A stretch of DNA of 33,516 nt. It comes from Betaproteobacteria bacterium. Lineage in GTDB: Bacteria > Pseudomonadota > Gammaproteobacteria > Burkholderiales > Thiobacillaceae. The stretch covers positions 1-33,516 of the forward strand of contig JAIFKV010000203.1 of NCBI GenBank assembly GCA_020049415.1, written 5' to 3'. The position numbers and the translations under genes were made by a program. Shown here piece after piece: positions 18,114 through 27,509 of the stretch (positions within the stretch are counted from its first letter, which is position 1; each line of letters starts with the position of its first letter). Below the pieces are notes generated by a model. It ran no database searches and was not told where the DNA came from. It saw only the letters and a program-made list of their open reading frames with translations.

Positions 18114-19358
18114 GTGCTCCCATACGAACTTTTGATCGGCCTGCGCTATACCCGCGCCAAGCGCCGTAACCACTTTATTTCCTTCATTTCGATGACCTCG
18201 ATGGCTGGTGTTGCCTTGGGGGTTATGGCTTTGATTGTCGTCCTGTCCGTGATGAACGGTTTTCAGGAGGAGTTGCGCACGCGCATTCTCGGTGTCGCTT
18301 CACACATGGAGATCACCGGCAGTGGTGGTCAACTGCACAATTGGCCAGATTTGGCTCGGCAGGCGGCGCAACACCCGGAAGTGCGTGGCATGGCGCCTTT
18401 CGTCTCCGGGCAAGCGCTGTTGGTGCAAGGCAGCGAAACCAAGGGTGCAATGTTGCGCGGCTTGGTGCCGGCGGAAGAAACCAAAGTGGCCGAATTTGCC
18501 AGTCACATGAAGCAGGGTAAATTGGAAGACTTGCGGCCAGGCGAATTCAATATCTTGCTGGGCAGTGATTTGGCGCGTTCGCTCGGGGTGTTTCCAGGTG
18601 ACAAGGTCGCGGTCATCGCGCCGCAGGGCGTGGTTACGCCGGCCGGAATGATGCCGCGTATCAAGCAATTCAATCTGGTCGGTATCTTCCAGATGGGGAT
18701 GTTCGAGTACGACTCCGGCTTGGCTTTGATTCATCTGGAGGATGCGCAAAAGCTGTACCGCACTGGCGATGCGGTAAGCGGTTTGCGTGTGAAGCTGGAA
18801 GATATGGAACGCGCACCATGGGTGCTGCGTGAATTGGCGAAGACCTTGCAAGGCGATTTTTATTTGTCCGACTGGACCATGAGTCACGCCAACTTCTTCC
18901 AGGCGGTACAGATCGAAAAACGCATGATGTTTATTATTTTGACGCTTATCGTTGCTGTTGCTGCGTTCAACATCGTATCGACTCTGGTCATGGCGGTGAC
19001 CGACAAGCAGGCGGATATCGCCATCTTGCGCACACTAGGCGCCAGCCCGCTCAGCATTATGTTGATCTTCATGGTGCAAGGCAGTTTGATCGGCATGATT
19101 GGCACGGTTTTGGGCGTTGGCTCTGGCGTGCTTCTTGCGCTCAACGTGGAAACCATCGTGCCAATAATCGAGCGTGCGGTAGGCATGGATCTGTTCCCGG
19201 CCGATGTTTATTACATCTCGGAATTGCCGTCTAAACTGAACTGGGCAGATGTCTGGGTGATCGGTGGCGTGGCTATGGTGCTGGCATTTCTGGCCACGCT
19301 GTATCCCAGCTGGCGCGCCGCCCAGATCCAACCGGCCGAGGCGTTGCGCTATGAGTGA
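18114..19358 (+). CDS. lolC: Lipoprotein-releasing ABC transporter permease (LolC/LolE)
   Basis: A 414-aa inner-membrane protein of the MacB/FtsX class that with LolD extracts lipoproteins for delivery to LolA. The N-terminus [27 protein letters not shown] is diagnostic. Four membrane segments are expected: one near residues 22-45 and three after about 270, framing a large periplasmic domain. Only one LolC/E-type gene is present before lolD, pointing to a homodimeric or LolF-like arrangement rather than the enteric LolCDE set. The start is GTG. It overlaps lolD by eight bases. Confidence 0.94.
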   Translation: MLPYELLIGLRYTRAKRRNHFISFISMTSMAGVALGVMALIVVLSVMNGFQEELRTRILGVASHMEITGSGGQLHNWPDLARQAAQHPEVRGMAPFVSGQALLVQGSETKGAMLRGLVPAEETKVAEFASHMKQGKLEDLRPGEFNILLGSDLARSLGVFPGDKVAVIAPQGVVTPAGMMPRIKQFNLVGIFQMGMFEYDSGLALIHLEDAQKLYRTGDAVSGLRVKLEDMERAPWVLRELAKTLQGDFYLSDWTMSHANFFQAVQIEKRMMFIILTLIVAVAAFNIVSTLVMAVTDKQADIAILRTLGASPLSIMLIFMVQGSLIGMIGTVLGVGSGVLLALNVETIVPIIERAVGMDLFPADVYYISELPSKLNWADVWVIGGVAMVLAFLATLYPSWRAAQIQPAEALRYE

Positions 19359-20043
19359 AGCTGTGAATCCCGCATTGGCGGTGTTGTCCTGTCGCGGTGT
19401 GCGAAAGAGTTACTGGCAAGGCAAGCTTGAAGTACCCGTTTTAAGTCATATCGATATGGATATTTTTGCCGGAGAACAGGTCGCTGTGATGGGCGCATCT
19501 GGCACTGGTAAAAGCACTTTGTTACATGTGCTGGGCGGTCTTGATCGGCCGGATTCCGGCGATGTCAAGGTGGCTGGCGAATCAATCTGGGCTGGCTCGG
19601 AAGAGGCGCGCGGCAAGTTACGCAACAGATTGCTCGGCTTCGTTTATCAATTTCATCATCTGCTGCCTGAATTCACCGCGCAGGAAAATGTTGCGATGCC
19701 ATTGTTTATTCGGCGTCAGGAACGGGAAGCCGCGCTGGCGACAGCGGCGATCTGGCTTCAGGAAGTGGGCATGGGACACCGCATGCTGCATCGGCCAGGC
19801 GAGCTTTCCGGCGGTGAACGTCAGCGTGTCGCTATCGCGCGCGCCCTGGTAACGCAACCGGCTTGCGTTCTGATGGATGAGCCGACCGGTAATCTTGATC
19901 GCCATAATGCGGCAAGAGTTCAAGACTTACTGGTTGAACTCTCAAAACGCCACGCTACCGCGTTCTTGATCGTGACGCATGATCCGGATCTGGCCGGACG
20001 CATGCACCGGGTGCTGCGACTTGGAGATGCGGGCTTGGCTTAA
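19351..20043 (+). CDS. lolD: Lipoprotein-releasing ABC transporter ATPase
   Basis: A 230-aa ABC ATPase that powers LolC/E. Walker A is GASGTGKST, the Q loop lies in [22 protein letters not shown] (position-wise typical for LolD), the signature is [15 protein letters not shown], Walker B is [12 protein letters not shown] and the switch histidine is in VTHD. The start at 19351 overlaps the lolC stop, giving a tight two-gene operon. LolD-type QFHHLLPEF distinguishes it from MacB or FtsE ATPases. Confidence 0.96.
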   Translation: MSEAVNPALAVLSCRGVRKSYWQGKLEVPVLSHIDMDIFAGEQVAVMGASGTGKSTLLHVLGGLDRPDSGDVKVAGESIWAGSEEARGKLRNRLLGFVYQFHHLLPEFTAQENVAMPLFIRRQEREAALATAAIWLQEVGMGHRMLHRPGELSGGERQRVAIARALVTQPACVLMDEPTGNLDRHNAARVQDLLVELSKRHATAFLIVTHDPDLAGRMHRVLRLGDAGLA

Positions 20044-20089
20044 TTGATCGGCATTGTTGTAATGTAGGCGTCTGTACGAGGAGAGCGGC

Positions 20090-20620
20090 ATGCGCATCAG
20101 CAGGGTTATGGTCTGGTTGTCAGCGGTGTTTTCAATGTCGGCGGTGAGTAGTGAGTGGCCTACCGATCTTGCGGTCAGCCCGAGCGCGGTCAATATGACG
20201 CTGCAGCCGAAGGTGGTGGTGAACAGCGGTCGTCTCGAATGGGCGCCTTTCAAACGTGATCTGACACGTTGGCCGAGCTTGAGCCATGCGGATAAGCAGC
20301 CGACACCGAAACCTAGAAAGGTCATGCTGGAAGAGCCGTTGAATGGTGATCCGATACGTGGTCGGGAACTCGCTCTGGCGCGCGAAAAGGGCTACTGCAT
20401 TGTTTGCCACGAACTGCCGGGAGAAGCCTGGCCGGGCACGGTAGGCGCCAGGGTGTTGAATTTCAAGCAGCATAACTATTCGAATGAACTGGTTTTTCAG
20501 CAGATTTTTGATTCACGCGCGTTCAATCCCAATAGCGTCATGCCACCGTACGGCACTTTCGGCATTCTGAATGAGCAGGAGATTCGTGATTTGGTCGCAT
20601 ACCTGCAAAGCCTGGACTGA
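20090..20620 (+). CDS. soxX: SoxX, c-type cytochrome subunit of SoxAX
   Basis: A 176-aa periplasmic monohaem cytochrome c. A signal peptide covers about the first 20 residues. The haem motif is CIVCH at 103-107, and Met151 in NSVMPPYG is the likely axial ligand. The C-terminal LNEQEIRDLVAYLQSL is typical of SoxX. With SoxA it attaches thiosulfate to the SoxYZ carrier and passes electrons on. Residues about 22-80 form a long segment before the cytochrome fold. A GAGGAG-type ribosome site precedes the ATG. soxA follows after ten bases, but soxY, soxZ and soxB are not in the window. Confidence 0.92.
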   Translation: MRISRVMVWLSAVFSMSAVSSEWPTDLAVSPSAVNMTLQPKVVVNSGRLEWAPFKRDLTRWPSLSHADKQPTPKPRKVMLEEPLNGDPIRGRELALAREKGYCIVCHELPGEAWPGTVGARVLNFKQHNYSNELVFQQIFDSRAFNPNSVMPPYGTFGILNEQEIRDLVAYLQSLD

Positions 20621-20630
20621 GGAGATCGAG

Positions 20631-21518
20631 ATGAAACTCCCACAAATTTTGCTTACACTTTTTTTCAGTGCTTGCTGGGTTGGTGTGGCGCAAGCCGTTG
20701 ATGCGCCGTATCGTGAATATGACCAGATGGAAGATTATTTACCGCATGTCAAAGGTGATATGCGACTTTCCGGCTCATACAGACATTGGAAAGACCCGGC
20801 TAATCTGGATTGGCGGATGGCGGGTAGCCCGGAAGACAACTGGAAGTTGAACTGGAAGTTTATGGATCCGCCCTTTAATGCGTCTGTGCATGGCGGCCAT
20901 TTCGCGCTGGACCGGGGTGAATCGATCTTCAAGGAGCTTAATAAAAAAGGCCGCTTCGCCGCTTGCCTGGGCGCCAGGAAAGGTTCGCTGAAAGGGTTGC
21001 GTGCGCGCTACCCAATGTATCGTCCAGAGCTTAAGCATGTCGCTGGCATGGAGGAGATGATCGAACATTGCGGGGCAAAAGAAGGCCGGGTGCTGCAGAA
21101 CGGCAGTTACGATAACAGCGCTATTTCTGTTTATGTGGCGAGCCATAGCAACGGGATGCCGATCAATATCAATGTGACTTCGTCGGGGCCGTTGAAGGCT
21201 TCATATGAGCGAGGTCGCAAACTGTTCCACACCCGCGCCGGTCGTTTCAATCTGGCCTGTTCGTCCTGTCACACCAAGCAGATCGGCCTTAATTTGCGCG
21301 GCACCGTGGTGACGACGCCGTATGGTGATGCCGCGCATTTTCCGGTTTATCGCACCCGTTACCAACTGCAATCGCTGCAATTGCGGTTTGCTGAATGCAA
21401 TCTGGATGCCCGCACTCAGCCGCTGTTGCCGAGCAGTCGTGCTTATACCGACCTGGAAGTATTCATCACCGCCCTGACCAACGGCTACCCGGTTTCAGTG
21501 CCGAGCGAGCGGGATTAA
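20631..21518 (+). CDS. soxA: SoxA, catalytic subunit of SoxAX
   Basis: A 295-aa periplasmic protein with a signal peptide ending at AQA-V (about residue 22). The C-terminal haem motif is CSSCH at 210-214. Cys256 in RFAECN matches the active-site cysteine that ligates haem and carries the persulfide. The N-terminal half keeps two cysteines (Cys112, Cys147) where two-haem SoxA proteins have a first CxxCH, so this is the single-haem type with a probable disulfide. It catalyses the oxidative joining of thiosulfate to SoxY. GGAG sits at 20621. Its last four bases overlap the convergent DUF2062 gene. Confidence 0.94.
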   Translation: MKLPQILLTLFFSACWVGVAQAVDAPYREYDQMEDYLPHVKGDMRLSGSYRHWKDPANLDWRMAGSPEDNWKLNWKFMDPPFNASVHGGHFALDRGESIFKELNKKGRFAACLGARKGSLKGLRARYPMYRPELKHVAGMEEMIEHCGAKEGRVLQNGSYDNSAISVYVASHSNGMPININVTSSGPLKASYERGRKLFHTRAGRFNLACSSCHTKQIGLNLRGTVVTTPYGDAAHFPVYRTRYQLQSLQLRFAECNLDARTQPLLPSSRAYTDLEVFITALTNGYPVSVPSERD

Positions 21519-22090
21519 TCGGATTCGCGGCGAGTATCGACTTGATGTCGTTGTCGAGCTCGCCGACGTTTCAAGTAAGCCAGGATATAAAACCGCCAAG
21601 CCAATTGAACCGTAATGTAACCAAGCACCGCCAAGCTTGACGCCAGAATCAGGCTGCCGATAAGAAACGTTTCGCCCAAGCCTAGAAACCATGTCCAAAA
21701 AGCGGGTAAAAATTCCATCCAGCTCTGGGTATCCCAGTTGAAATCGAGTTTTTCCACCGCTTCGCCGTTGTCGCCGGTGAACCAACTGCCAATCCAATAC
21801 GCGGTCAGAATAAGCGGACCCCAGGTAAACGGGTTGGTATAGAACGTGGTGACTGCCGCAACAGGCAGGTTGACACGAAAAATGATGGCCAGAATAGCTG
21901 CGGTGAGGATCTGTAAAGGACCTGGAATCAGCCCGCCGAACATGCCCGCAGCGACGCCGCCGGCGACCGAGTGACGGTTCAAATGCCACAGATTTGGATG
22001 TTTCAGGAGCGGCTGAAAAACACGTAAATAGGCGTTACCGCGTATCGATTCATGGTCGGGTAAGTATTTTCTGAAGTGTTTTCTGGGCAT
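21515..22090 (-). CDS. DUF2062 membrane protein
   Basis: A 191-aa protein with about three to four hydrophobic segments. The block HSVAGGVAAGMFGGLIPGPLQIL followed by TTFYTNPFTWGPLIL is the DUF2062 signature. The family's function is not established. The start is 14 bases from the divergent comEC start, so the two promoters must overlap the opposite coding regions. A DUF2062 gene next to comEC is common in betaproteobacteria, as far as I recall. The C-terminus is basic (RRRARQRH). Confidence 0.88.
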   Translation of the reverse strand: MPRKHFRKYLPDHESIRGNAYLRVFQPLLKHPNLWHLNRHSVAGGVAAGMFGGLIPGPLQILTAAILAIIFRVNLPVAAVTTFYTNPFTWGPLILTAYWIGSWFTGDNGEAVEKLDFNWDTQSWMEFLPAFWTWFLGLGETFLIGSLILASSLAVLGYITVQLAWRFYILAYLKRRRARQRHQVDTRRESD

Positions 22091-22104
22091 GGGAGTGAGT
22101 TTAG

Positions 22105-24510
22105 TTGATTGGTTATCGCGGGCTTATCCTTGCCTTTGCCTTGGGCGCGGCCTGGTTGCAAACCCGGCCTGCGCTGCCTGCCTTGGTCTGGGCTGCGATG
22201 TTGCCATTGCTGGTGCTGTTGTTGAATGCCTGGCTGAAGCATCGGCAGCCGCTCTTTTCCTTGCGCTTGAAGGCGCCGGTCGCAGTGTCCGTGAATCGAT
22301 TTCTTCAGGTTGGCGCGGCGCTGATTGTGTTCGCCTTGCTGGGATTTTTCTATGCCGCCTGGCGGGCGGAAATGCGTTTGGCCGAGTTGTTGCCGCGGAG
22401 TTGGGAGGCACGTGAAATTTCGCTCTCCGGACGAGTAGTCGGTTTGCCCGAGACGACTCCGAATGGTCTGCGTTTTGTGTTCGATGTGGCGCGTATCGAA
22501 ACACCCGGCGTGACGCTGCCAAGTCGCGTGCAGCTTGGACTGTTTACTCGTGATGGGGAGCCGCAGGTAGATATTTCTGGCGGCGATTGCGTCGATCTGG
22601 TTGCCCGTTTGTATCGTCCGCATGGAGGCGTCAATCCGGGTGGTTTTGATTACGATGCCTGGTTGCTCGAACGCGGAATTCGCGCTACTGGCAATGTTGT
22701 CGGCAAGCCGTCGCGCGGGACGGGGTGTCCGGGCGCGGCCCGGGCCTGGCTGGATCATCTTCGGGATGCGGTGCGCGAACGCTTGCGCGCGGGCTTGGGC
22801 GAAAAGCCCTATGCCGGTGTGGTCATCGCTCTGGCGGTGGGAGATCAGGACGCGATTCCGGGCGCGCAATGGACGCTGTTTCGACAGACTGGCACATCGC
22901 ATCTTTTTTCCGTTTCAGGTTTGCATATCACCCTGTTTTCGGCGCTGGTATTCGGCTTCGTGCGTTGGATCTGGCGACGTATTCCAGGGTTGAATCTGCG
23001 TATTCCGGCACGCACCGCCGGCGTGGTGCTTGGGTTGCTGGCCGCTGCCGCTTATACCGCGCTATCCGGTTTCGGCATTCCTGCTCAGCGGACATTCTTG
23101 ATGCTGGCCAGCGCGGCCGCAGTGGCGTTGTTGGACCGAACTCCAACCGCATCGCGCTTGCTCGCGGCAGCTTTGCTTGTGGTTGTATTGAATGACCCGT
23201 GGGCGGCGCATGCGCCGGGGTTCTGGCTTTCATTTGGCGCGGTTGCCGCGTTGTTGTTCGCCGATATGGGGCGACTGCGCTCACCACCCATCGTGTTGCA
23301 ATGGATACGCGCGCAATGGGCGGTCACCTTGGCGTTGACGCCATTGTTGTTGAGTTTGTTTCAGGAGGTTTCACTGGTTTCGCCGATTGCCAATACGCTG
23401 GCGATCCCGCTGATCAGTCTGTTGGCTGTACCACTGTCATTGCTGGCGGTATTGCTGCCATGGACCTTGCCAGCCAGCGTAGCGCATAGCGTGGTGGCCA
23501 CCGTCATGTGGGGTCTGGAGTGGCTGGTGCGTTTGCCGCAACCGTTGTTTCATGCCGCAGCGCCAAGCCTGTCGGCGCTGTTGTTGGCGCTGGCTGGCAT
23601 CGGCTTGCTGCTGTTGCCACGTGGATTGCCCGGGCGATGGCTGGGGTGGTTGCTGTTTTTGCCGCTGTTTTTCCCGCGTTTGCCGGCACCAGCTGAGGGC
23701 GATGCGTGGTTGACGGTGCTGGATGTGGGGCAGGGCGAAGCAGTGCTGGTGCGTACCGCGCGGCATGCGTTGTTGTTTGATAGCGGGCCGCGTTTTGCTT
23801 CTGGCGAAGATGCCGGCGCTCGCGTGGTTGCACCGGCTCTTTGGCAGCAAGGCATTAATCGGCTGGATGGCATGGTGGTTTCACACGATGATCTCGATCA
23901 TACCGGGGGTGCGCTGGCGCTGTTGCATAGCCATCAGCCGGTCTGGCTGACGTCGTCTCTGGCGGGTTTGCCGTTGGCATCACTCGGTTCGATCGGGCAA
24001 GCGGTGCGTGCAAAGCGCCCGGATGCGCTGACCTGTGCTGCGGGGCAAAGCTGGGTCTGGGATGGCGTGCATTTCGAGGTGCTGCATCCGCCTTTGCATC
24101 AATACACCCATCCCGGCTTTAGCGACAATAGCCGGAGTTGTGTGGTTCGTTTGCGGACACCCCGCTTCAGTGCATTGCTGACCGGTGATATCGAGCGTCT
24201 GGCTGAGATGAATCTGATCGAACGCGGTGTTCTGCAATCGGTAGATGTGCTGGTGGCGGCTCACCATGGCAGTCTGTCTTCATCGACAACCGAGTTTCTC
24301 TCTTTGGCGCTGCCGCGCTGGGTGGTCATTCCGGTCGGGCATCGAAATCGGTATGGTCATCCCCATCCTGAAGTGCTGGCGCGATATCGCGCGATAGGCG
24401 CAAATGTGACCCGCACTGACCGGGATGGTGCAATAACCCTGCGCCTGCAAAAAGACAAGATTGATCTTTTACGGGCGCGCGAGACGGAAAAGCGTTATTG
24501 GCGCGATTAG
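22105..24510 (+). CDS. comEC: DNA uptake channel ComEC/Rec2
   Basis: An 801-aa inner-membrane protein for natural transformation. Hydrophobic segments occur in the first 80 residues. A DUF4131-like domain is at about 90-200. The Competence domain with many membrane helices starts at about 240, with the typical HLFSVSGLHITLFSALV. The C-terminal metallo-beta-lactamase-like domain starts at about 530 (LDVGQGEAVLV), with the metal motif HDDLDHTGG and later AAHHGS. The start is a TTG at 22105 after GGGAG. The family usually runs 750-850 aa, so the protein looks complete. Its stop overlaps the convergent phosphoribulokinase gene. Confidence 0.94.
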   Translation: MIGYRGLILAFALGAAWLQTRPALPALVWAAMLPLLVLLLNAWLKHRQPLFSLRLKAPVAVSVNRFLQVGAALIVFALLGFFYAAWRAEMRLAELLPRSWEAREISLSGRVVGLPETTPNGLRFVFDVARIETPGVTLPSRVQLGLFTRDGEPQVDISGGDCVDLVARLYRPHGGVNPGGFDYDAWLLERGIRATGNVVGKPSRGTGCPGAARAWLDHLRDAVRERLRAGLGEKPYAGVVIALAVGDQDAIPGAQWTLFRQTGTSHLFSVSGLHITLFSALVFGFVRWIWRRIPGLNLRIPARTAGVVLGLLAAAAYTALSGFGIPAQRTFLMLASAAAVALLDRTPTASRLLAAALLVVVLNDPWAAHAPGFWLSFGAVAALLFADMGRLRSPPIVLQWIRAQWAVTLALTPLLLSLFQEVSLVSPIANTLAIPLISLLAVPLSLLAVLLPWTLPASVAHSVVATVMWGLEWLVRLPQPLFHAAAPSLSALLLALAGIGLLLLPRGLPGRWLGWLLFLPLFFPRLPAPAEGDAWLTVLDVGQGEAVLVRTARHALLFDSGPRFASGEDAGARVVAPALWQQGINRLDGMVVSHDDLDHTGGALALLHSHQPVWLTSSLAGLPLASLGSIGQAVRAKRPDALTCAAGQSWVWDGVHFEVLHPPLHQYTHPGFSDNSRSCVVRLRTPRFSALLTGDIERLAEMNLIERGVLQSVDVLVAAHHGSLSSSTTEFLSLALPRWVVIPVGHRNRYGHPHPEVLARYRAIGANVTRTDRDGAITLRLQKDKIDLLRARETEKRYWRD

Positions 24511-25460
24511 TTTTGGCCTGGGTGGGTGGCGGATTGTTTCTCCATCATCTCCTCGACCAAAGGTCCGCAGATCACCGAGATCGCGAGACGCAACTCGCCG
24601 CCTGGAACCAGCATGGTGGTGGGACGCGTCATGCGGGAACCCGGGATACGCTGGAGCAGAGCGGGGAAGTCGTGACGTTTGCGATCACGGAAATGGATGA
24701 TCAACACCGATTCATCCGGTGTCGGTACCTCGCGAGCGATGAATGGATTGGAGGTGTCAACCAGCGGCATGCGCTGGATATTGATGTCGGTGAGTCCGAA
24801 CTGCGGCACGATGTAATGAATGTAGTCATCCATGCGCCGCAGAATGGTTTCCAGCGATGCTTCCGGTGAGCAATAGCCTTTGGCGCAATCGCGGTGGATT
24901 TTCTGGATCCATTCGAGGTTGATGGCGGGGACGACGCCAATCAGCAGGTCTACATATTGGGCGACGTCGATGCCTTTCCGGCCCGCGCGGCGGTCGATCT
25001 CGGGCGGAAAATGACGTGAATCGATCTGCCGACGCGTCCATGTGTCCGCAATGACGCCACCATGTTGCCCTTCGTAGAACAGCAGGTCTGAACCGCTGGC
25101 CAAGGGTTTCCAGGGCGTGAATTCGCCTGTTTTAACCCCAAGCCCAGCAGCGCGGCTGTCATTGTGGGCATATTCGCGCACTACGCCGCTACCGGTTTCC
25201 GCATAGGTCTGAAAGAACTGTTCCAGTTCCGGGAAGTGGTTGCATTCTGGGCCGAACCAGGAAATATGTCGGTCGCTGACTGCCGCTTCATCAAGCAACG
25301 CAGCGAATTGACGGTCGGTAAATCGGCGAAAGCCATCTCCATGCACGATCACAGGATTGACTTTCTGCCGCATGAACAAATCTTTGAAAGCATGCCGCAC
25401 GGTGGAAAGGCCGGCGCCAGCCATGCCGGTAATGGCGATAATGGGATGTTTGTCTGACAT
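24507..25460 (-). CDS. prkB: Phosphoribulokinase-family kinase with altered substrate site
   Basis: A 317-aa protein clearly of the proteobacterial type I phosphoribulokinase family: FFQTYAETGSG, GEFTPWKPL, LLFYEGQHGG, VDLLIGVVPAINLEWIQKIHRD, RRMDDYIHYI, PLVDTSNPFIAR and IHFR are all present. The enzyme makes ribulose 1,5-bisphosphate for the Calvin cycle. Catalytic Asp42 is kept, but the usual GDSFHR segment reads GDGFRR, so His45 is Arg. Position 49, normally Arg, is Asp. The P-loop reads GMAGAGLS instead of GSSGAGTT. These changes fall at ribulose-phosphate-contacting positions, so the substrate may differ. No RuBisCO or other cycle gene is nearby. It is divergent from a sensor kinase. Confidence 0.85.
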   Translation of the reverse strand: MSDKHPIIAITGMAGAGLSTVRHAFKDLFMRQKVNPVIVHGDGFRRFTDRQFAALLDEAAVSDRHISWFGPECNHFPELEQFFQTYAETGSGVVREYAHNDSRAAGLGVKTGEFTPWKPLASGSDLLFYEGQHGGVIADTWTRRQIDSRHFPPEIDRRAGRKGIDVAQYVDLLIGVVPAINLEWIQKIHRDCAKGYCSPEASLETILRRMDDYIHYIVPQFGLTDINIQRMPLVDTSNPFIAREVPTPDESVLIIHFRDRKRHDFPALLQRIPGSRMTRPTTMLVPGGELRLAISVICGPLVEEMMEKQSATHPGQN

Positions 25461-25492
25461 TGATAAGACTCCACACGCGAGTTGATCGACAG

Positions 25493-25507
25493 CGAGATAC
25501 TATCTCG
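25493..25507. promoter_or_regulatory. 15-bp palindrome in the prkB/kinase divergent region
   Basis: CGAGATA-C-TATCTCG is a perfect 7-bp dyad around one base. It lies between the two divergent genes if the kinase starts at 25518, and could be an operator for either. If the kinase starts at 25482 it would be within the coding region. Confidence 0.35.
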
Positions 25508-25517
25508 ACTTCACCGC

Positions 25518-26816
25518 ATGCGTCAGTCCTTCATTGCCGCTGTCGGAAAGCGTCCAGTACCATCCGGGTCTGGCCTTAATTGTGATCGATCTGCTTTGGA
25601 AACTTATAACATCCCCCTCTCAGCCATCGGCATTGCCTCTCATAGTGAACGGGGCGTTCGCGACCGAGGCGACAGGTTGCCCGTAATCGAGGTTTTGGCG
25701 GAAATTGCCAGCAGCATGAGTTCCGATGCCAATACTGAACAAATGCTGATGCGCTTTCTCGAAATCATGGTGCGCATTTCCCGCGCCAAAGCCGGTGCGG
25801 TGCGGGTGCTAACGGCCGATGGCGCGCATCTGCGTCTGGTCGGCTCAATTGGTTTGAGCCCGGCGCTGGTCGAGAAAGAGCGTTACGTGCCGCTGGAGTG
25901 CGGCATCTGCGGCAAAGCGACGCTGTCGCAGAGTTCGCAATCGGATAGCGTCATGGAGGTTTGCCAGAAACAAGTGCGCCATATCTACTTTGCACAGCAA
26001 TGCAGCACGATTTATGCAGTGCCGCTGCGTCACAAGGGCAAAGTACTGGGCGTCTACAATATTTTTCTGGATAACCCGGCACCGCTGCCGGAGGACATTC
26101 GCTATCTGTTCAATTCAATTAGCGAACACCTGGGCATGGCGTTGGAAAACACTCGCCTGACGCGCGAAAACATGCGTATTTCGCTGATGAACGAGCGCAC
26201 CATGTTGGCCAATCAGATACATGATTCACTGGCGCAGACGCTGGCTTACGCCAAGATGCGTCTGACGGTGTTGAATGAGGCGCTGGCAGATCAGGATCTG
26301 GATCGCACCAACCGATATCTCGGCGAGGTCGAGGAGGCGGTGGATTTGGCTTATTCGGAATTGCGCAATCTGATTACTCAGTTCCGCGACCGTATCGATC
26401 CACGCGGTCTGGTGCCGGCATTGCAAGAAATGGCCGAAAGTTTCAGTAAAAAAGCGAATGCCGACGTCGATTTTCTCAACGTGGCGCAAGATGTAGTGCT
26501 GACGCCGGAAGAGGAAATTCAGGTTTTTCACATTATTCAGGAATCGCTGTACAACATCTGTAAACACGCTCGCGCCCGGCATGTGGTGGTGACGTTGGAT
26601 TTGCACGACAACGAATATGTAGTGAATGTGGCGGACGATGGTGTTGGCTTGCAAGGTTCGGCGCTGACCAATATGGGGAAGAGTTTTGGGCTCACCATCA
26701 TGCGTGAGCGAGCCGCGAAATTGGGCGGCAAGCTGACCATAGAAAGTCGCGCAGCGGGCGGTACCATCGTGCGTTTGAGTTTCCCGGCGCGTCCGGGTGT
26801 GGAAGATCAAACATGA
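25518..26816 (+). CDS. NarX/NreB-type soluble sensor kinase with four-cysteine GAF domain
   Basis: About 432 aa (444 if the TTG at 25482 is used). No membrane helix is seen, so it senses an intracellular signal. A GAF domain spans about residues 55-210. It contains Cys128 and Cys131 in ECGICG, then Cys149 and Cys162, a CX2C-X17-C-X12-C arrangement that could bind an iron-sulfur cluster or act as a redox switch. The HisKA_3 box is NQIHDSLAQTL with His235. The HATPase domain has the N box ESLYNICKHARA and DDGVGL. The next gene, overlapping by four bases, is the partner response regulator. Such families include nitrate and oxygen sensors; the ligand here is unknown. Confidence 0.85.
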   Translation: MRQSFIAAVGKRPVPSGSGLNCDRSALETYNIPLSAIGIASHSERGVRDRGDRLPVIEVLAEIASSMSSDANTEQMLMRFLEIMVRISRAKAGAVRVLTADGAHLRLVGSIGLSPALVEKERYVPLECGICGKATLSQSSQSDSVMEVCQKQVRHIYFAQQCSTIYAVPLRHKGKVLGVYNIFLDNPAPLPEDIRYLFNSISEHLGMALENTRLTRENMRISLMNERTMLANQIHDSLAQTLAYAKMRLTVLNEALADQDLDRTNRYLGEVEEAVDLAYSELRNLITQFRDRIDPRGLVPALQEMAESFSKKANADVDFLNVAQDVVLTPEEEIQVFHIIQESLYNICKHARARHVVVTLDLHDNEYVVNVADDGVGLQGSALTNMGKSFGLTIMRERAAKLGGKLTIESRAAGGTIVRLSFPARPGVEDQT

Positions 26817-27493
26817 GTAATCCCATGAGTCAGTTACGAATTGTCCTGGTGGACGATCACACCCTGTTTCGTAAAGGTCTGGCCGAACTGCTGGAGCGCG
26901 AAGGCGCTGTACATGTGGCCGCAATTACCGGCGAACCGGCTGATGTCGCCGGTTTGCTGCGGCAACATACGCCTGACGTATTGCTGCTTGATCTCAATAT
27001 TGGCAGTACTGATGGTATTCAGGTGATGCAGGAATTGCGTGCCTCGGGTTTCATGCTGCCGGTGCTTTTGCTGACCGTGAGTGAAGCGGAAGAGGATATG
27101 GCGCGCGCGTTGCGTAATGGCGCCAACGGTTATCTATTGAAGAGCATGGAGCCGGACGAATTGGTTGATGCGGTAATTCGCGCCGCGCGTGGTGAAACTG
27201 TGGTCGCGCCGGCGATGACTGCCAAGCTGGTGCGCATGCTCGATGGCAAGAACAACAGCGCTACATCTCTGCTGGAATCACTGACCCAACGCGAACGTGA
27301 AATCCTGCAACATCTGGCCAAAGGCGAGAGCAACAAGGCCATCGCCAGAGCGCTTGAAATTAGTTACGACACTGTAAAACTGCATGTCCGCCATATCCTT
27401 GCCAAGCTGAATTTGTCTTCACGCGTTGAGGCGGCGGTGTTTGCGGTGGAGAACAAGTTGTCTCAGGGTTTCGAGTCGCGTCAGAGAAGTTGA
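26813..27493 (+). CDS. NarL/FixJ-family response regulator
   Basis: A 226-aa DNA-binding response regulator. The receiver domain has D14/D15, phospho-acceptor Asp60 in LLLDLN, and the NGYLLKSMEPDEL switch lysine region. The C-terminal LuxR-type helix-turn-helix reads LTQREREILQHLAKGESNKAIARAL and TVKLHVRHILAKLNLSSR. The ATG overlaps the sensor kinase stop in ATGA. It is convergent with the dsr-associated operon, 16 bases away. Target genes are unknown; the divergent prkB and the nearby dsr genes are plausible. Confidence 0.93.
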   Translation: MSNPMSQLRIVLVDDHTLFRKGLAELLEREGAVHVAAITGEPADVAGLLRQHTPDVLLLDLNIGSTDGIQVMQELRASGFMLPVLLLTVSEAEEDMARALRNGANGYLLKSMEPDELVDAVIRAARGETVVAPAMTAKLVRMLDGKNNSATSLLESLTQREREILQHLAKGESNKAIARALEISYDTVKLHVRHILAKLNLSSRVEAAVFAVENKLSQGFESRQRS

Positions 27494-27509
27494 GCCCCCG
27501 CCATTTGGA

